Of a stretch of 64,000 bases of DNA, positions 50,398 to 59,700 are shown piece by piece (within the stretch, counting starts at the first letter, position 1; each line of letters opens with the position of its first letter). The notes beneath the pieces are model-generated. The model did not search any database. It saw only the letters and a program-made list of their open reading frames with translations, and was not told the DNA's origin. The position numbers and the translations under genes were made by a program. Source of the stretch: an uncultured Eubacteriales bacterium (GTDB lineage: Bacteria > Bacillota > Clostridia > UBA1381 > UMGS1253); NCBI GenBank assembly GCA_902492065.1, contig CABUKE010000003.1:160146-224145 (forward strand), read 5' to 3'.

Positions 50398-50747
50398 CAT
50401 TCTTCAATGTCACTCCGTAATAAGCTGCCATCGCTTTTAGCGATTTCAACAACCAAAGTTCCTCCCAGAAATGATACAACGCTTCCATCGGGCAATATTT
50501 CATTTGCTAGGCCACGTTTTATTACCCAGCTATCTCCCTCGTCATATACGTCAGGTTCATCAAATTTATTCCAGTCTTCTCCTTGAAATTCTTGCTTAAT
50601 ATACATATCGCCTACCATTTTAGCTGTCTGTTCATCAAGAACTGGTTTCCCATCCCATTCCTGTACCTGATTGGCATAATAATGCCATATTCCTAAAGTA
50701 CCAAACGCTAAAGCACAAATAATAATTCCAATTACTATCTTTTTCAT
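50397..50747 (-). CDS. NTF2-fold-like immunity protein 1
   Basis: This 116-residue protein has an N-terminal membrane anchor (IVIGIIICALAFGTLGIW). The soluble part ends GGTLVVEIAKSDGSLLRSD, which fits the end of NTF2-fold immunity proteins: a Gly-Gly strand, then (I/V)-x-K-x-(D/N)-G and a closing strand. The WVIKRG segment before it matches the usual W-x-V strand. It starts 17 bases after the stop of displaced tip 1 with GGGAGAG upstream, and would protect the extracytoplasmic side against that tip. Terminator overlaps its stop. Confidence 0.6.
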   Translation of the reverse strand: MKKIVIGIIICALAFGTLGIWHYYANQVQEWDGKPVLDEQTAKMVGDMYIKQEFQGEDWNKFDEPDVYDEGDSWVIKRGLANEILPDGSVVSFLGGTLVVEIAKSDGSLLRSDIEE

Positions 50748-50763
50748 TTTTATTCTCTCCCTA

Positions 50764-51651
50764 TTATATTTGAAATCTTTTTATTCCCATTGTATATCCT
50801 CTCTCCAATCTAGCATTGCGCGTACTTTGTATTATCTCTCCATTTCTATTTACTAAATATATACGTTCTATATTATCATATGTCCCATAAGTTGCATCAT
50901 AATCTCCTGGATCAGAAAAAGTTAAATTCCCGCTTGGATGCCAATGTGTGTGCGCGCTAGCCGTCGTATTATCGTTCACTCCCCATACTGCAGTTGACCG
51001 CCTCTCTGTATCCGTTAAGTCATTTACATTTTTACCAGCAGTTTTTGCAGAATTACTTACATCGTGGAAATAATATTGTCCATTTACTTCGTCTATAGTG
51101 GCTCCATATTCTTGTTGCTCATTTAACGATTTTGTGTGGTACGTTAAACCAAACGCTATTACTGCATCTGCCTCACTATTAAATCTATCATATTCTGCAT
51201 GACGCAATTCAGAATCTGATTTAGCATAGCCTACAGCAGCTGCTAATGCACCCGAATCAATTACTAGCCTATCGTTAACTTCTGTTAAATGATAAAAACT
51301 AGCAGTATGTGCAACATTATTACTGTCAAATAAAGTAACGTCTACCCGTGGTCCTTGATTGGTACCATCATTCTCATAATAACTAACATAACCGCCATCT
51401 TTTTCAACTACATATCTAATTAAAACTGGCTCCAACCCTATATGATCCACATAATTCACCGGATCGCCGCCGCAGTACACATACCAATTCAGCCCATCTT
51501 TCGCCGGGTCTTCGCTGATGAATCCCCCTACGCCGCTGTCATAATACCGCGCCCGCAGGTAAATCAGTCCGCTCTCGCTGTCCCAATACTCGCAGGCATA
51601 CCGGAACGGATTGCTGGCCTCCGTCTCGCCGCTGCCGCAAGCCCCGTCGTC
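50764..51651 (-). pseudogene. Displaced RHS tip 1 with JAB/DUF4329-like domain
   Basis: The frame is open from a TAG at 51652-51654: core end (NPFRYACEYWDSESGLIYL, DSGVGGFISEDPAKDG, YVYCGGDPVNYVDHIG), then a 230-residue variable tip. The tip has AVIAFGLTYHTKSLNEQQEY, then ASAHTHWHPSGNLTFSDPGD (HxH...S...D) and IYLVNRNGEI, the pattern of DUF4329/JAB-type metallopeptidase-like tips. No start codon precedes GTG 51480, which lies inside the core, so the protein may not be made although a promoter is present. It is followed by immunity gene 1. Confidence 0.65.
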
Positions 51652-51659
51652 CTACGCTC

Positions 51660-51688
51660 ATTCTATCGCACGCCGCAGGCTTTGTCAA
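51660..51688 (-). promoter_or_regulatory. Boundary promoter, copy 2 (before tip 1)
   Basis: TTGACA (51688-51683), 17-bp spacer, TAGAAT (51665-51660), on the minus strand. Confidence 0.85.
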
Positions 51689-51697
51689 GCGAGGATG

Positions 51698-51726
51698 AAA
51701 AAAGAGGCGAGAACGCCTCTTTTTTC
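51698..51726 (-). terminator. Boundary terminator, copy 2
   Basis: AAAAAAGAGGCG, AGAA and CGCCTCTTTTTT, immediately after immunity gene 2. Confidence 0.9.
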
Positions 51727-52154
51727 TATTCACCCGACCATACATGTAACACTCCACCGGTTTTTTTGTCAATTGCTACATCTATGTCTAAATCATCATA
51801 TAACATCGTAATAATGTAATACTTTCCATCTTTTGACTGATTCACTATATATTTTGTCTTAAATAATTTTTTATACATATTTATATTAATATTTTGCTCT
51901 AAATACTTTATCCCTATTTGTAGTGCATATTTTGGACTAATATCTTCGCGTTCCTCAATCGGAATCGTGGGCCACCCCTTTTTTAATTCTTCAATCGAAC
52001 CGAATGAGGCGTATACTCCTTCACCTGGCATTCCAATATTATTTACTGCTTCATTAAGCAAATGATTGTACCAACCATCCGAAAATACAACCCATCCGCC
52101 CAACAATATAGTGCATGATAGTAATATCGATAAAATTATAATTGCTTTTTTCAA
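51726..52154 (-). CDS. NTF2-fold-like immunity protein 2
   Basis: This 142-residue protein starts at TTG 52154, with AAGGAGGGA upstream. It has one N-terminal transmembrane or signal segment (AIIILSILLSCTILLGGWVVF), then ISPKYALQIGIKYLEQNI, a strand rich in Tyr (KDGKYYIITMLYDDLDIDVAI) and the end motif KTGGVLHVWSGE, which resembles the D-G-x-(I/V)-L-x-V/M-W ending of the other immunity proteins here. It pairs with displaced tip 2, twelve bases upstream. Confidence 0.6.
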   Translation of the reverse strand: MKKAIIILSILLSCTILLGGWVVFSDGWYNHLLNEAVNNIGMPGEGVYASFGSIEELKKGWPTIPIEEREDISPKYALQIGIKYLEQNININMYKKLFKTKYIVNQSKDGKYYIITMLYDDLDIDVAIDKKTGGVLHVWSGE

Positions 52155-52166
52155 AAAAATCCCTCC

Positions 52167-53003
52167 TTACCGTCTCGGCCATTCCCGATATCTGCAATTG
52201 TAAAGATTACACCAGTGTTCCTGATTGTAGGAATTATTATAATGCTCATGCCAGTCGCTATTAAATTTATTAAATAACCGCGTTTCATCAAAGACATCCA
52301 AAGGATTATATCTTACAAAACCATATCCATATGGTGTTAGATTTTCTTTCGTAATTCCCATTATTTGTACCACAGCCCGATCATCTGTCGGCACAATAAC
52401 AAAACTATAATCATACCCCCTCGCCTTCATATTTTCAATATCATTGTCAGAAAAATTGCGTCCATTGGGATGTGAATGAACATCTCCGACTACAGTAGTA
52501 TTCTCAGGAATCATTTCAATCATTTCCGTACTGTCAACCGAATGTGGTGTGCCTATCGCTGCCCATGTATAAGAAAAATATGGCGTGCCGTCTGCTTCAT
52601 ATCCCATATAAATCAACGAGCCAAATTCATACAAGGTAAAATCCGTCCTGCCATAATAGTTCCATGCCCAATCTTCTGCTGCCTGCACGGCCGTTGCAAA
52701 ATGTTCATATGCTTCTGTTCCCGTCGTATCTCCGAATTTTACCGGATTACTCCTACAATACACATACAGATTCCCGCTCTGCATAATCGCCGCAATACTC
52801 GGAATCCCTGTGTTGTCGTCCCCATATATCATATTACCGACATTCCAATGGGTATCCGCAGAAGCAAATCCCCCCACGCCGCTGTCATAATACCGTGCAC
52901 ACAGGTAGATCAATCCCGTTTCCTCATCATAGTACTCCCCAGCATACCTGAACGGGTTCACGTCACCGCGCCGCTGCCGCAGGCCCTGCTGTCCTACGCT
53001 CAT
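52167..53003 (-). CDS. Displaced RHS tip 2 with JAB/DUF4329-like domain
   Basis: The open frame includes an ATG at 53003 that overlaps the boundary -10 box, so it would not be in the transcript; real translation is uncertain. It encodes a core end (NPFRYAGEYYDEETGLIYL, THWNVGNMIYGDDNTGIPSI, GNLYVYCRSNPVKFGD) and a 200-residue tip. The tip has AAEDWAWNYYGRTDFTLYEF, GSLIYMGYE and VVGDVHSHPNGRNFSDNDIE (HSHP...S...D) followed by SFVIVPTDDRAV, as in JAB/DUF4329 domains. The tip is closely related to that of tip 3. Confidence 0.65.
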   Translation of the reverse strand: MSVGQQGLRQRRGDVNPFRYAGEYYDEETGLIYLCARYYDSGVGGFASADTHWNVGNMIYGDDNTGIPSIAAIMQSGNLYVYCRSNPVKFGDTTGTEAYEHFATAVQAAEDWAWNYYGRTDFTLYEFGSLIYMGYEADGTPYFSYTWAAIGTPHSVDSTEMIEMIPENTTVVGDVHSHPNGRNFSDNDIENMKARGYDYSFVIVPTDDRAVVQIMGITKENLTPYGYGFVRYNPLDVFDETRLFNKFNSDWHEHYNNSYNQEHWCNLYNCRYREWPRR

Positions 53004-53030
53004 TCTATCGCACGCCGCATGCTTTGTCAA
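53002..53030 (-). promoter_or_regulatory. Boundary promoter, copy 3 (before tip 2)
   Basis: TTGACA (53030-53025), 17-bp spacer, TAGAAT (53007-53002), on the minus strand. Confidence 0.85.
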
Positions 53031-53038
53031 GCGGGAAT

Positions 53039-53067
53039 GAAAAAAGAGGCGAGAACGCCTCTTTTTA
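53039..53067 (-). terminator. Boundary terminator, copy 3
   Basis: AAAAAAGAGGCG, AGAA and CGCCTCTTTTT, immediately after immunity gene 3. Confidence 0.9.
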
Positions 53068-53448
53068 TCACTCCCCTGGCCACATTTTTAATATACGTCC
53101 ATCTATGCTGCTTATTGCTACACTAATATCTCCTCCTAATGTTCCCTTTTTAGGATCGTATTTAGGCATTCTTGATATAATATAAAAATCTTGATTAGAA
53201 ACGAAAGATATCGCCAAATCCATATTATCTGCTTTCTCCCCTAAATAATCGCGTAATACGGTATCTCCTATTTTTAACGCCAAATCCTTGTCAATTTCTA
53301 CATCAATTCCATACATCTCCTCTAATACTCCATTATTCCATAACTCATTTCCAAAATCAGTTACATTTTCTATGTCCGAATCATGCTGGCAAGAAGCCAA
53401 AATACTGAAACTGCATACAATTAATATACAAATCCATATTTTTTTCAA
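53068..53448 (-). CDS. Lipoprotein, NTF2-fold-like immunity protein 3
   Basis: This 126-residue lipoprotein has a lipobox LASC at about residues 17-20. The mature part has DKDLALKIGDTVLRDYLG, DFYIISRMP, GTLGGDISVAISSIDGRILKMWPGE; the GG-strand plus D-G-R-I-L-x-M-W ending fits NTF2-fold immunity proteins. It starts at TTG 53448, seven bases from the stop of displaced tip 3, with its ribosome site (AGGGGG) inside the end of that gene, so it is coupled to the tip. Confidence 0.68.
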   Translation of the reverse strand: MKKIWICILIVCSFSILASCQHDSDIENVTDFGNELWNNGVLEEMYGIDVEIDKDLALKIGDTVLRDYLGEKADNMDLAISFVSNQDFYIISRMPKYDPKKGTLGGDISVAISSIDGRILKMWPGE

Positions 53449-53454
53449 ATCTCA

Positions 53455-54291
53455 CTACCCCCTTGGCCACGTTATATACTGGCAATTCCACGCACAACCA
53501 TTTAATTGATGCTGATACCACATATTTTGAAATTTACCTCTCAGCTCTGCTTTTCTTGCACCGGACAGCGGGGCGACAGGCGCATAGGATACAGCCACAC
53601 TTACGACCCATTTTGTATCCTGCCGATTTAAACCATATCGTAATATCTTACCGCTCGGAGTTACTACATAATTATCCAAATTACTGTTTTCTGCTACTTC
53701 TTTGTCTGGGTATGAAATATCTTCCTCATTTGGATGAGAATGAATCATTCCCACAGCATTAGTCCCCTCTGGAACCCATGGCAGTGCGGCCAAGGGATCA
53801 ACATTATGAAAATCGCCGACAACACCCCAAGTGTAAGAATAATACAAATTACCGTTTTCATCGTATCCAGTATACAAAATTGAGCCCACTTCTATTAGTA
53901 CATAATCCGTAATTCCATAGTAATTCCACGCCCAATCCTTTAACGCTTCTTCTTTCGTTGAAAACTTATCAAAAGCATCTGTCCCGAAGGAGTCAAGCAG
54001 ATTTACCGGATTACCCATACAATACACATACAGATTCCCACTCTGCATAATTGCCGCAATGCTCGGAATCCCTGTGTTGTCGTCCCCGTATATCATATTC
54101 CCAACATTCCAATGGGTATCCGCAGAAGCAAACGCCCCCACACCGCTGTCATAATACCTTGCCCGCAGGTAAATCAATCCCGTTTCCTCATCATAGTATT
54201 CCCCGCTGTACCTGAACGGGTTGGTGTCCTCCGTCTCGCTCGTCTGGTTCCCGAACGCATCATAGCTGTACGCTTCGTCCCCACACCGCAC
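53455..54291 (-). CDS. Displaced RHS tip 3 with JAB/DUF4329-like domain
   Basis: This is a 278-residue frame from GTG 54291 (MRCGDEAYSYDAFGNQTSE) without a good ribosome site. Core end: NPFRYSGEYYDEETGLIYL, THWNVGNMIYGDDNTGIPSI, YVYCMGNPVNLLDSFG. Tip: EALKDWAWNYYGITDYVLIE, GSILYTGYD, AVGMIHSHPNEEDISYPDKE (HSHP...S...D), NYVVTPSGKI. The alignment with tip 2 is clear over the whole tip, with the JAB-like motif retained. It is transcribable from the boundary promoter at 54325-54353 and followed by a coupled immunity gene. Confidence 0.68.
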   Translation of the reverse strand: MRCGDEAYSYDAFGNQTSETEDTNPFRYSGEYYDEETGLIYLRARYYDSGVGAFASADTHWNVGNMIYGDDNTGIPSIAAIMQSGNLYVYCMGNPVNLLDSFGTDAFDKFSTKEEALKDWAWNYYGITDYVLIEVGSILYTGYDENGNLYYSYTWGVVGDFHNVDPLAALPWVPEGTNAVGMIHSHPNEEDISYPDKEVAENSNLDNYVVTPSGKILRYGLNRQDTKWVVSVAVSYAPVAPLSGARKAELRGKFQNMWYQHQLNGCAWNCQYITWPRG

Positions 54292-54324
54292 AACGCTGCC
54301 GCAGGCCCGCGCCGTCCTACGCTC

Positions 54325-54353
54325 ATTCTATCGCACGCCGCATGCTTTGTCAA
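54325..54353 (-). promoter_or_regulatory. Boundary promoter, copy 4 (before tip 3)
   Basis: TTGACA (54353-54348), 17-bp spacer, TAGAAT (54330-54325), on the minus strand. Confidence 0.85.
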
Positions 54354-54361
54354 GCGGGAAT

Positions 54362-54391
54362 GAAAAAAGAGGCGAGAACGCCTCTTTTTTC
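54362..54391 (-). terminator. Boundary terminator, copy 4
   Basis: AAAAAAGAGGCG, AGAA and CGCCTCTTTTTT, just past immunity gene 4. Confidence 0.9.
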
Positions 54392-54403
54392 ACTATTAAA
54401 CTA

Positions 54404-54772
54404 CTACTTAGTATGCCAAACTGATAAAATCGTTCCGTCATTTTTATTAATCAGGATATGAGGTACTCCTCCCAAATAGTTATCTGGCAATGATCCTTGT
54501 ACATGCCACAAATCATATTCTTCGTCATACTCTGCAACAAATGGTGTACTGTCATATATCTCATCTTCGTAAATTGACTTCCATACTGCTTCAGCAATAT
54601 TTATTGCTAAAGTTTCATTAATCAATCCATCTCTCGGATGATAGCTATCCTCACATTCATATTTTTGATAAATTTTTTCCATTGAATCTCCCTTCTGTAC
54701 TTCATTATTTGTACACCCTCCTAAAAGAAATAGTTGAAAGATAATAAGTATAATTACAATTTTTTTTGTCAT
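54404..54772 (-). CDS. Lipoprotein, NTF2-fold-like immunity protein 4
   Basis: This 122-residue lipoprotein starts at ATG 54772, with GGAGG upstream; the frame runs back into the tip gene without a ribosome site. It has a lipobox LLGGC. The mature part has INETLAINIAEAVWKSIYED, a W-H-V strand (YDLWHVQGSLPDNYLGG) and the end PHILINKNDGTILSVWHTK, the clearest NTF2-fold immunity signature of the set (GG, K-N-D-G-x-I-L). It lies 20 bases after displaced tip 4. Confidence 0.75.
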   Translation of the reverse strand: MTKKIVIILIIFQLFLLGGCTNNEVQKGDSMEKIYQKYECEDSYHPRDGLINETLAINIAEAVWKSIYEDEIYDSTPFVAEYDEEYDLWHVQGSLPDNYLGGVPHILINKNDGTILSVWHTK

Positions 54773-54791
54773 TTTTTCCTCCAAAAAATTT

Positions 54792-55703
54792 TTAATTATA
54801 GTCACGAGGCAAACCGGAACCAATCTCCCTTGTTATTCCCGAACTCGGATCATATACTTTTAGCTTTCCACCTGGTGTCACAAGATATAAAGGAGTATTT
54901 TTCTTTTTAGCTGTATTCTTGTCGTTACTTGAAAAGTCTTCATCCATATATCTTGAATCCCTACATCCATGCGAATGTATGTAGGCGACCGTTATATGCC
55001 TTGCCGGTGGATCTGGTAGGGCAGTAGATTTATACGACCCTTTTTTTACATAATAAAATGAATATCTGCCTGACGAATTTATATAAATAGCAGACGAAAA
55101 TTCCTTTTGTTCGCTTATCGATTGTTCATTATACATCAATCCCCAAGCTAACGCTGCATCGTCAGCACTATTAAAACTTTCTCCAACAGAATGCGTTGCC
55201 TGATCTTCTGTTAGTGCGAAATTATCCATCAAAAATTGTGAATCTACAACTGTTCTACCATTTATATTTTTACCAGACACTTCTAGCGGCTTAAATCCCG
55301 GCATATATACCGTAACCGTTCCTCTATTGCTATTCCACACTACAGAACCGTTATTTTTTTCAACAATGTATCTTAACATTACATCCTTAAATCCACTTGG
55401 ATCGGCAAAATTCACCGGATTGCCCATACAATACACATATAAATTCCCACTCTGCATAATTGCCGTAATATCCGGTACGGTATTCTCCGCATTGTCGCCG
55501 TATATCATATTCCCGACATTCCAATGGGTATCCGCAGAAGTAAATCCCCCCACGCCGCTGTCATAATACCTTGCACGCAGGTAAATCAGTCCGCTCTCGC
55601 TGTCCCAATACTCCCCAGCATACCGGAACGGATTGCTGTCCTCCGTCTCGCCCGTCTGGTTCCCGAACGCATCGTAGCTGTACGCTTCGTCCCCGCACCG
55701 CAC
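54792..55703 (-). CDS. Displaced RHS tip 4 with JAB/DUF4329-like domain
   Basis: This 303-residue frame runs from GTG 55703 (weak ribosome site). Core end: YDAFGNQTGETEDSNPFRYA, EYWDSESGLIYLRARYYDSG, YVYCMGNPVNFADPSG. Tip: SFNSADDAALAWGLMYNEQS, ISEQKEFSSAIYI, VAYIHSHGCRDSRYMDEDFS with SSNDKN (HSH...S..D), LYLVTPGGKLKVYDPSSG. The A-x-AWG and YLVTP-G elements are typical of DUF4329. It is the cassette closest to the intact RHS gene and so perhaps the most recently displaced. Confidence 0.7.
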   Translation of the reverse strand: MRCGDEAYSYDAFGNQTGETEDSNPFRYAGEYWDSESGLIYLRARYYDSGVGGFTSADTHWNVGNMIYGDNAENTVPDITAIMQSGNLYVYCMGNPVNFADPSGFKDVMLRYIVEKNNGSVVWNSNRGTVTVYMPGFKPLEVSGKNINGRTVVDSQFLMDNFALTEDQATHSVGESFNSADDAALAWGLMYNEQSISEQKEFSSAIYINSSGRYSFYYVKKGSYKSTALPDPPARHITVAYIHSHGCRDSRYMDEDFSSNDKNTAKKKNTPLYLVTPGGKLKVYDPSSGITREIGSGLPRDYN

Positions 55704-55735
55704 AACGCTGCCGCAGGCCCCGCCGTCCTACGCTC

Positions 55736-55764
55736 ATTCTATCGCACGCCGCATAGTTTGTCAA
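55736..55764 (-). promoter_or_regulatory. Boundary promoter, copy 5 (before tip 4)
   Basis: TTGACA (55764-55759), 17-bp spacer, TAGAAT (55741-55736), on the minus strand. Confidence 0.85.
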
Positions 55765-55771
55765 GCGGGGA

Positions 55772-55802
55772 TGAAAAAAGAGGCGTTTCCGCCTCTTTTT
55801 AC
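55772..55802 (-). terminator. Boundary terminator, copy 5
   Basis: AAAAAAGAGGCG, TTTC and CGCCTCTTTTT, directly after the membrane immunity gene of the intact RHS protein. The loop differs from the AAAA or AGAA loops of the other copies. Confidence 0.9.
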
Positions 55803-55804
55803 TA

Positions 55805-56740
55805 CTATAAATTTTTTTGAACATGTGAAATACGTATCATATTCAATCTTTGTTCGACAATCCAATTTTCTGACTCATAAGCATATTTTCCCTTTTTTGT
55901 ATATCCATGCTTAAAATCATCAAATAGATTTTGCAGATTATAGATTTTTCTAAATACCGGATGCCGGAGATAATTATTAAAACGTAATATAATAACGATA
56001 AAATTTCTAATAACTATAATCCAAAGCAACAAAATAATACCACTTATTACATATATAGTTTCTTTTAGTCCGGCATAAAACGCAAATTCAAAATTTAGTA
56101 AACTCCCCTCCTTTATTCTTTCCGTTTCTCCATCTCTTGTAATAAACTCCGTCATTTCCTCATATGTTCCAACTTCACCGTATACATCTTCAAAGCTGAA
56201 CCCATTTAATGGATATAATTGCTTATCTTGAAGTATTTTATCAATCACATAATCATAAATCTGAATATCATACCAACTATTTCCTTCTTGGTTTTTTGGC
56301 ACCAAAAAACCTATATGCGCGTTTCCATTGCTGAGATCCCTGGATAAATTTGTACATAAGACTTCTTTGCCATTGGTTATACAAATTCGTCTCTTTGGCA
56401 CGTATACGTGTTTGTTTATACGTACTTCATCGGATTCATCTCTCAGTTCAAATTCAAATGAATCATTCAACACAAAATAGAATTTATTATCTAAAGTCAA
56501 AAATCCAAATAAGTTAACCCCGTTAGCGGTAATAAATTGTTTTTGTGTTTCTTCTGAAAACTGTGTTTGTAATTCATCTAACTCTGCCCAAGAAATTTCA
56601 AAGGGTCCGCATAACATATTATATGTAAATGGCGCGACAATGATTGTTAATAATCCCGTCAGTATAGATAAAGCTATACTATATACCAATAACCAAATAG
56701 AAGCTTTATGTACACACTTTTCAATAATATTTTTTTGCAT
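55805..56740 (-). CDS. Membrane protein, probable immunity partner of the intact RHS protein
   Basis: This 311-residue protein starts at ATG 56740 (MQKNIIEKCVHKASIW) with GGGGTGAA upstream. A first transmembrane helix lies near residues 15-40 (LLVYSIALSILTGLLTIIV) and a second near 235-265 (YVISGIILLLWIIVIRNFIVI). The loop of about 195 residues between them should face outside, and a basic tail is cytoplasmic. No family recognised. It starts 20 bases after the RHS stop, in the position of immunity genes, and a boundary terminator follows. Immunity function is inferred from context. Confidence 0.6.
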   Translation of the reverse strand: MQKNIIEKCVHKASIWLLVYSIALSILTGLLTIIVAPFTYNMLCGPFEISWAELDELQTQFSEETQKQFITANGVNLFGFLTLDNKFYFVLNDSFEFELRDESDEVRINKHVYVPKRRICITNGKEVLCTNLSRDLSNGNAHIGFLVPKNQEGNSWYDIQIYDYVIDKILQDKQLYPLNGFSFEDVYGEVGTYEEMTEFITRDGETERIKEGSLLNFEFAFYAGLKETIYVISGIILLLWIIVIRNFIVIILRFNNYLRHPVFRKIYNLQNLFDDFKHGYTKKGKYAYESENWIVEQRLNMIRISHVQKNL

Positions 56741-56759
56741 TATTTCACCCCCGTTGCTA

Positions 56760-59700
56760 TTAATGTATTCCATGTTCTTTCGGCGGTGAATAATCAAGAG
56801 AGTCATTTCTTAATACTTCTACCCCCAATAGCTCGCTTGTACGAATTTGTGCACGCTCTTCCATTCTTCCATTTACAGGATTTTGTAAATATAGTGTCCA
56901 CACGGAACCTTGTGGCGTTGATTCTTTTTTTAACTCCATTGTTAAACCATTAAAATCTTTTCTGCCATATGTATCTGATTGCATGTACTGCTGCTCAAAT
57001 GCAAATATATGGTATACCATTCCGCTTTGCACATCATGAGCAGGATTGAACATATCATGTGCAATCGCATCATTTTGAGAAACATAATCATGGGTCATAT
57101 AATACGCCGCTCCAGTATAAAAAGCAATATCAGTAAGAGGAAGCATACTCGCTAACGTATTTCTACTTGTATCAGAAAAATAATAAGTCGTTATTGCATT
57201 AAAAACAGCATACTGCCTTAAAGGAGAGTCATTCATTATATATCTTCTCGCGTTGCTCGCCCGAGTCTGGACAGATTTACTATGATCTCCATTTATATAT
57301 GTTATTTTCAAATTGCTTATAGTAAGCATTTTCTGTATGGTTTCTTCATGATTTCCCGTCGGATCCACAAAATTCACCGGATTCCCGCCGCAGTACACAT
57401 ACCAATTCAGCCCATCTTTCGCCGGGTCTTCGCTCACAAACGCCCCTACGCCGCTGTCATAATACCGCGCCCGCAGGTAAATCAATCCGCTCTCGCTGTC
57501 CCAATACTCGCCGGCATACCGGAACGGGTTGCTGTCCTCCGTCTCGCTCGTCTGGTTCCCGAACGCATCGTATGTGTAGTCCACTACCACAGTCCCGCTG
57601 CTGTTCACCAGCTTCGTCACATCGCCGTGGCTGTTCATGTAGTAGTAGTCCTTGCTCTCGCCCGTGCTCCGCGAAATCAAGTTTACGCCGCGGCTGTAGT
57701 AGGTGCTTGTTTCTCCGCTTGTTTCCGCTGCAACATACATCCCGTCGAGTACAAAGCTCGTCGTCACGCCGTCCACCGTCTTGCTCTGCCGCAGGCCCGC
57801 GCCGTCATACGTGTAGCTTGCCGTCGTGTCGCCCTGCGCCATGCCGGTCATGCGCCCCAGCACATCATAGCTGTACGTCGCCACATACGGGCTGCTGCCG
57901 GAAATCCCAAACGAAGGCGTTTCGTCTCCGCTCGCCGTCGTCGTACCGGACAGCATTTCCATAATCCGGTTGCCGTTTTTGTCATACGACAGCTCAGTGT
58001 AATACGTCGCGTCCCCGGCCTCCTCGACAATCTCCGTCAGGCGGTTGTTCTTGTCGTAGGTATAGGCCGTTTCCGACTGCAGGACGTTTTGGCTGTCGTA
58101 GACCTGCTTGCCCGTCCGGTTGTTGTACTTGTCGTATGCATACTGCGTCACCGCGTCCGCCGTCGTCTCTTTTGTCAGCCGGCCAAGCCCGTCGTAGGTG
58201 TACGATTTCGCCTCGCCGTTTTCGGTTACGTTTTTCACATTCCCATCCGCATAATACGTCAGCGCATACGTCTCCAGCGTATTGGCGCCCATCTTGTTCG
58301 TCTTGTTCGTCAGCAGATTCGCCTTATTGTAGCTGTACGTCACCGTCCTGCCGCCGTCCGTTGTCTCCGACAGCAGATTGCCGTTGCCGTCGTAGGTATA
58401 GCTGGTCGTCGTGCCGGAGTCGGTGAAGCTCGTCATGCGTCCAATCGCGTCGTAACCGTACGTTGCAGAAATCCCCATTGCCGGAACGGTGAAGGAAGTG
58501 CGGTTGCCGTTGGCGTCGTAGCCGTAATTTTTCGTCACGCCGCTGCGCGTTTCGCTCAGAAGCTCGCCCTTCTTACTATAAGTATACGCCGTCGTACCCT
58601 CGCCGTCAACCATTTGTGTAATATTTCCCATCAGGTCGTAAACGTAGGAAACAACCTCCGTGTCGCCGTCCGCGCTCAATTCCTTGAGCCGGCCGAGTCC
58701 GTCATAGTCATAAGTCTTAACAATCCCATTGCGGTCCGTCTCGCTCAAAAGTTCGCCCAGGATGCTGTACTGGAACGTGGACTGCTGGCCGAGCGGGTCG
58801 GTCGAGGATACCATCCTACCGAGCGAGTCGTAACTGTAGCTTGTCACCTTATGCGTTTCCGGATTGATGGCCTCGCTTACACTCGCAAGTCCAACCGCCT
58901 GCTTTGTGATGCGGCCTGCGTCGTCGTATTCATATTTTGTGATTACACTGCCGCCGGCGTCCTCGCTGACTGCTGCTGTCAGACGGTTCCGGCTGTCATA
59001 GAAGTTCTTTGTCACATTATATTTTGTACCTTCTTGTTTCACCTCAGTACGCGCCGTATTTCCGTTTGCATCGTAGTAGGTATTGGTGATTGCTTCCTCC
59101 GTGTCATCCATTGGTACACGGACCTGTGTAACCCAACCGGCAGCATTGTATGTATAGTAAGTCGAGTTGCCGCGCGCGTCCGTCTCGGAAGCAAGCCGGC
59201 CATACGTGTCATAGCTGGACGAGACCGTCCCGGCTGCCGTCGTCGCCTGTGTCTGGCGGTTCGCATAGTCGTAGGTATACGTTACCGTCGGGGACGAAGC
59301 CCCCTCCGCGTTGGCCTTAAAGTCCTTTACGGTCAGAATATTGCCAAGCAGGTCAGTCGTGTACGACTGCGTGTTGGTTGCTGCATCATAAGCGACCGTA
59401 TCCTTTGTGCGGTAACCATATTTGTCTGTGTACTGCGTCGCGGTCAGATATCCGCTGTCGCTCGAATAAACCTTTGCCGACACAGCCGACTCGTTTGTGC
59501 CGCTGTACGGCTCGTACGCATACTCCTTTTTACTCAGCACCGAATTTCCTTCCAGAACCGTCTCGCTGCTCGGCTGGCTGTCGCTGAAGTACGTATAAGT
59601 AATCCTGGACTTCTCAGTTCCGTCATCGTTGTAGACTGTTCTGGCACTGAGCCTGCTCTGGCTGTCGTAGCTGTTTTCATACATTTTCAGCCAGTTTTGC

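Noticed and set aside
51539..51772. 77-codon minus-strand frame across the tip 1 boundary
   Set aside because: It reads through the boundary terminator and promoter in a frame different from the RHS core; it is a shadow frame repeated at other boundaries.
50300..55810. Regularly spaced repeated blocks as a CRISPR-like array
   Set aside because: Spacing is about 1.3 kb, the blocks contain promoter, terminator and RHS core, and the intervals are genes.
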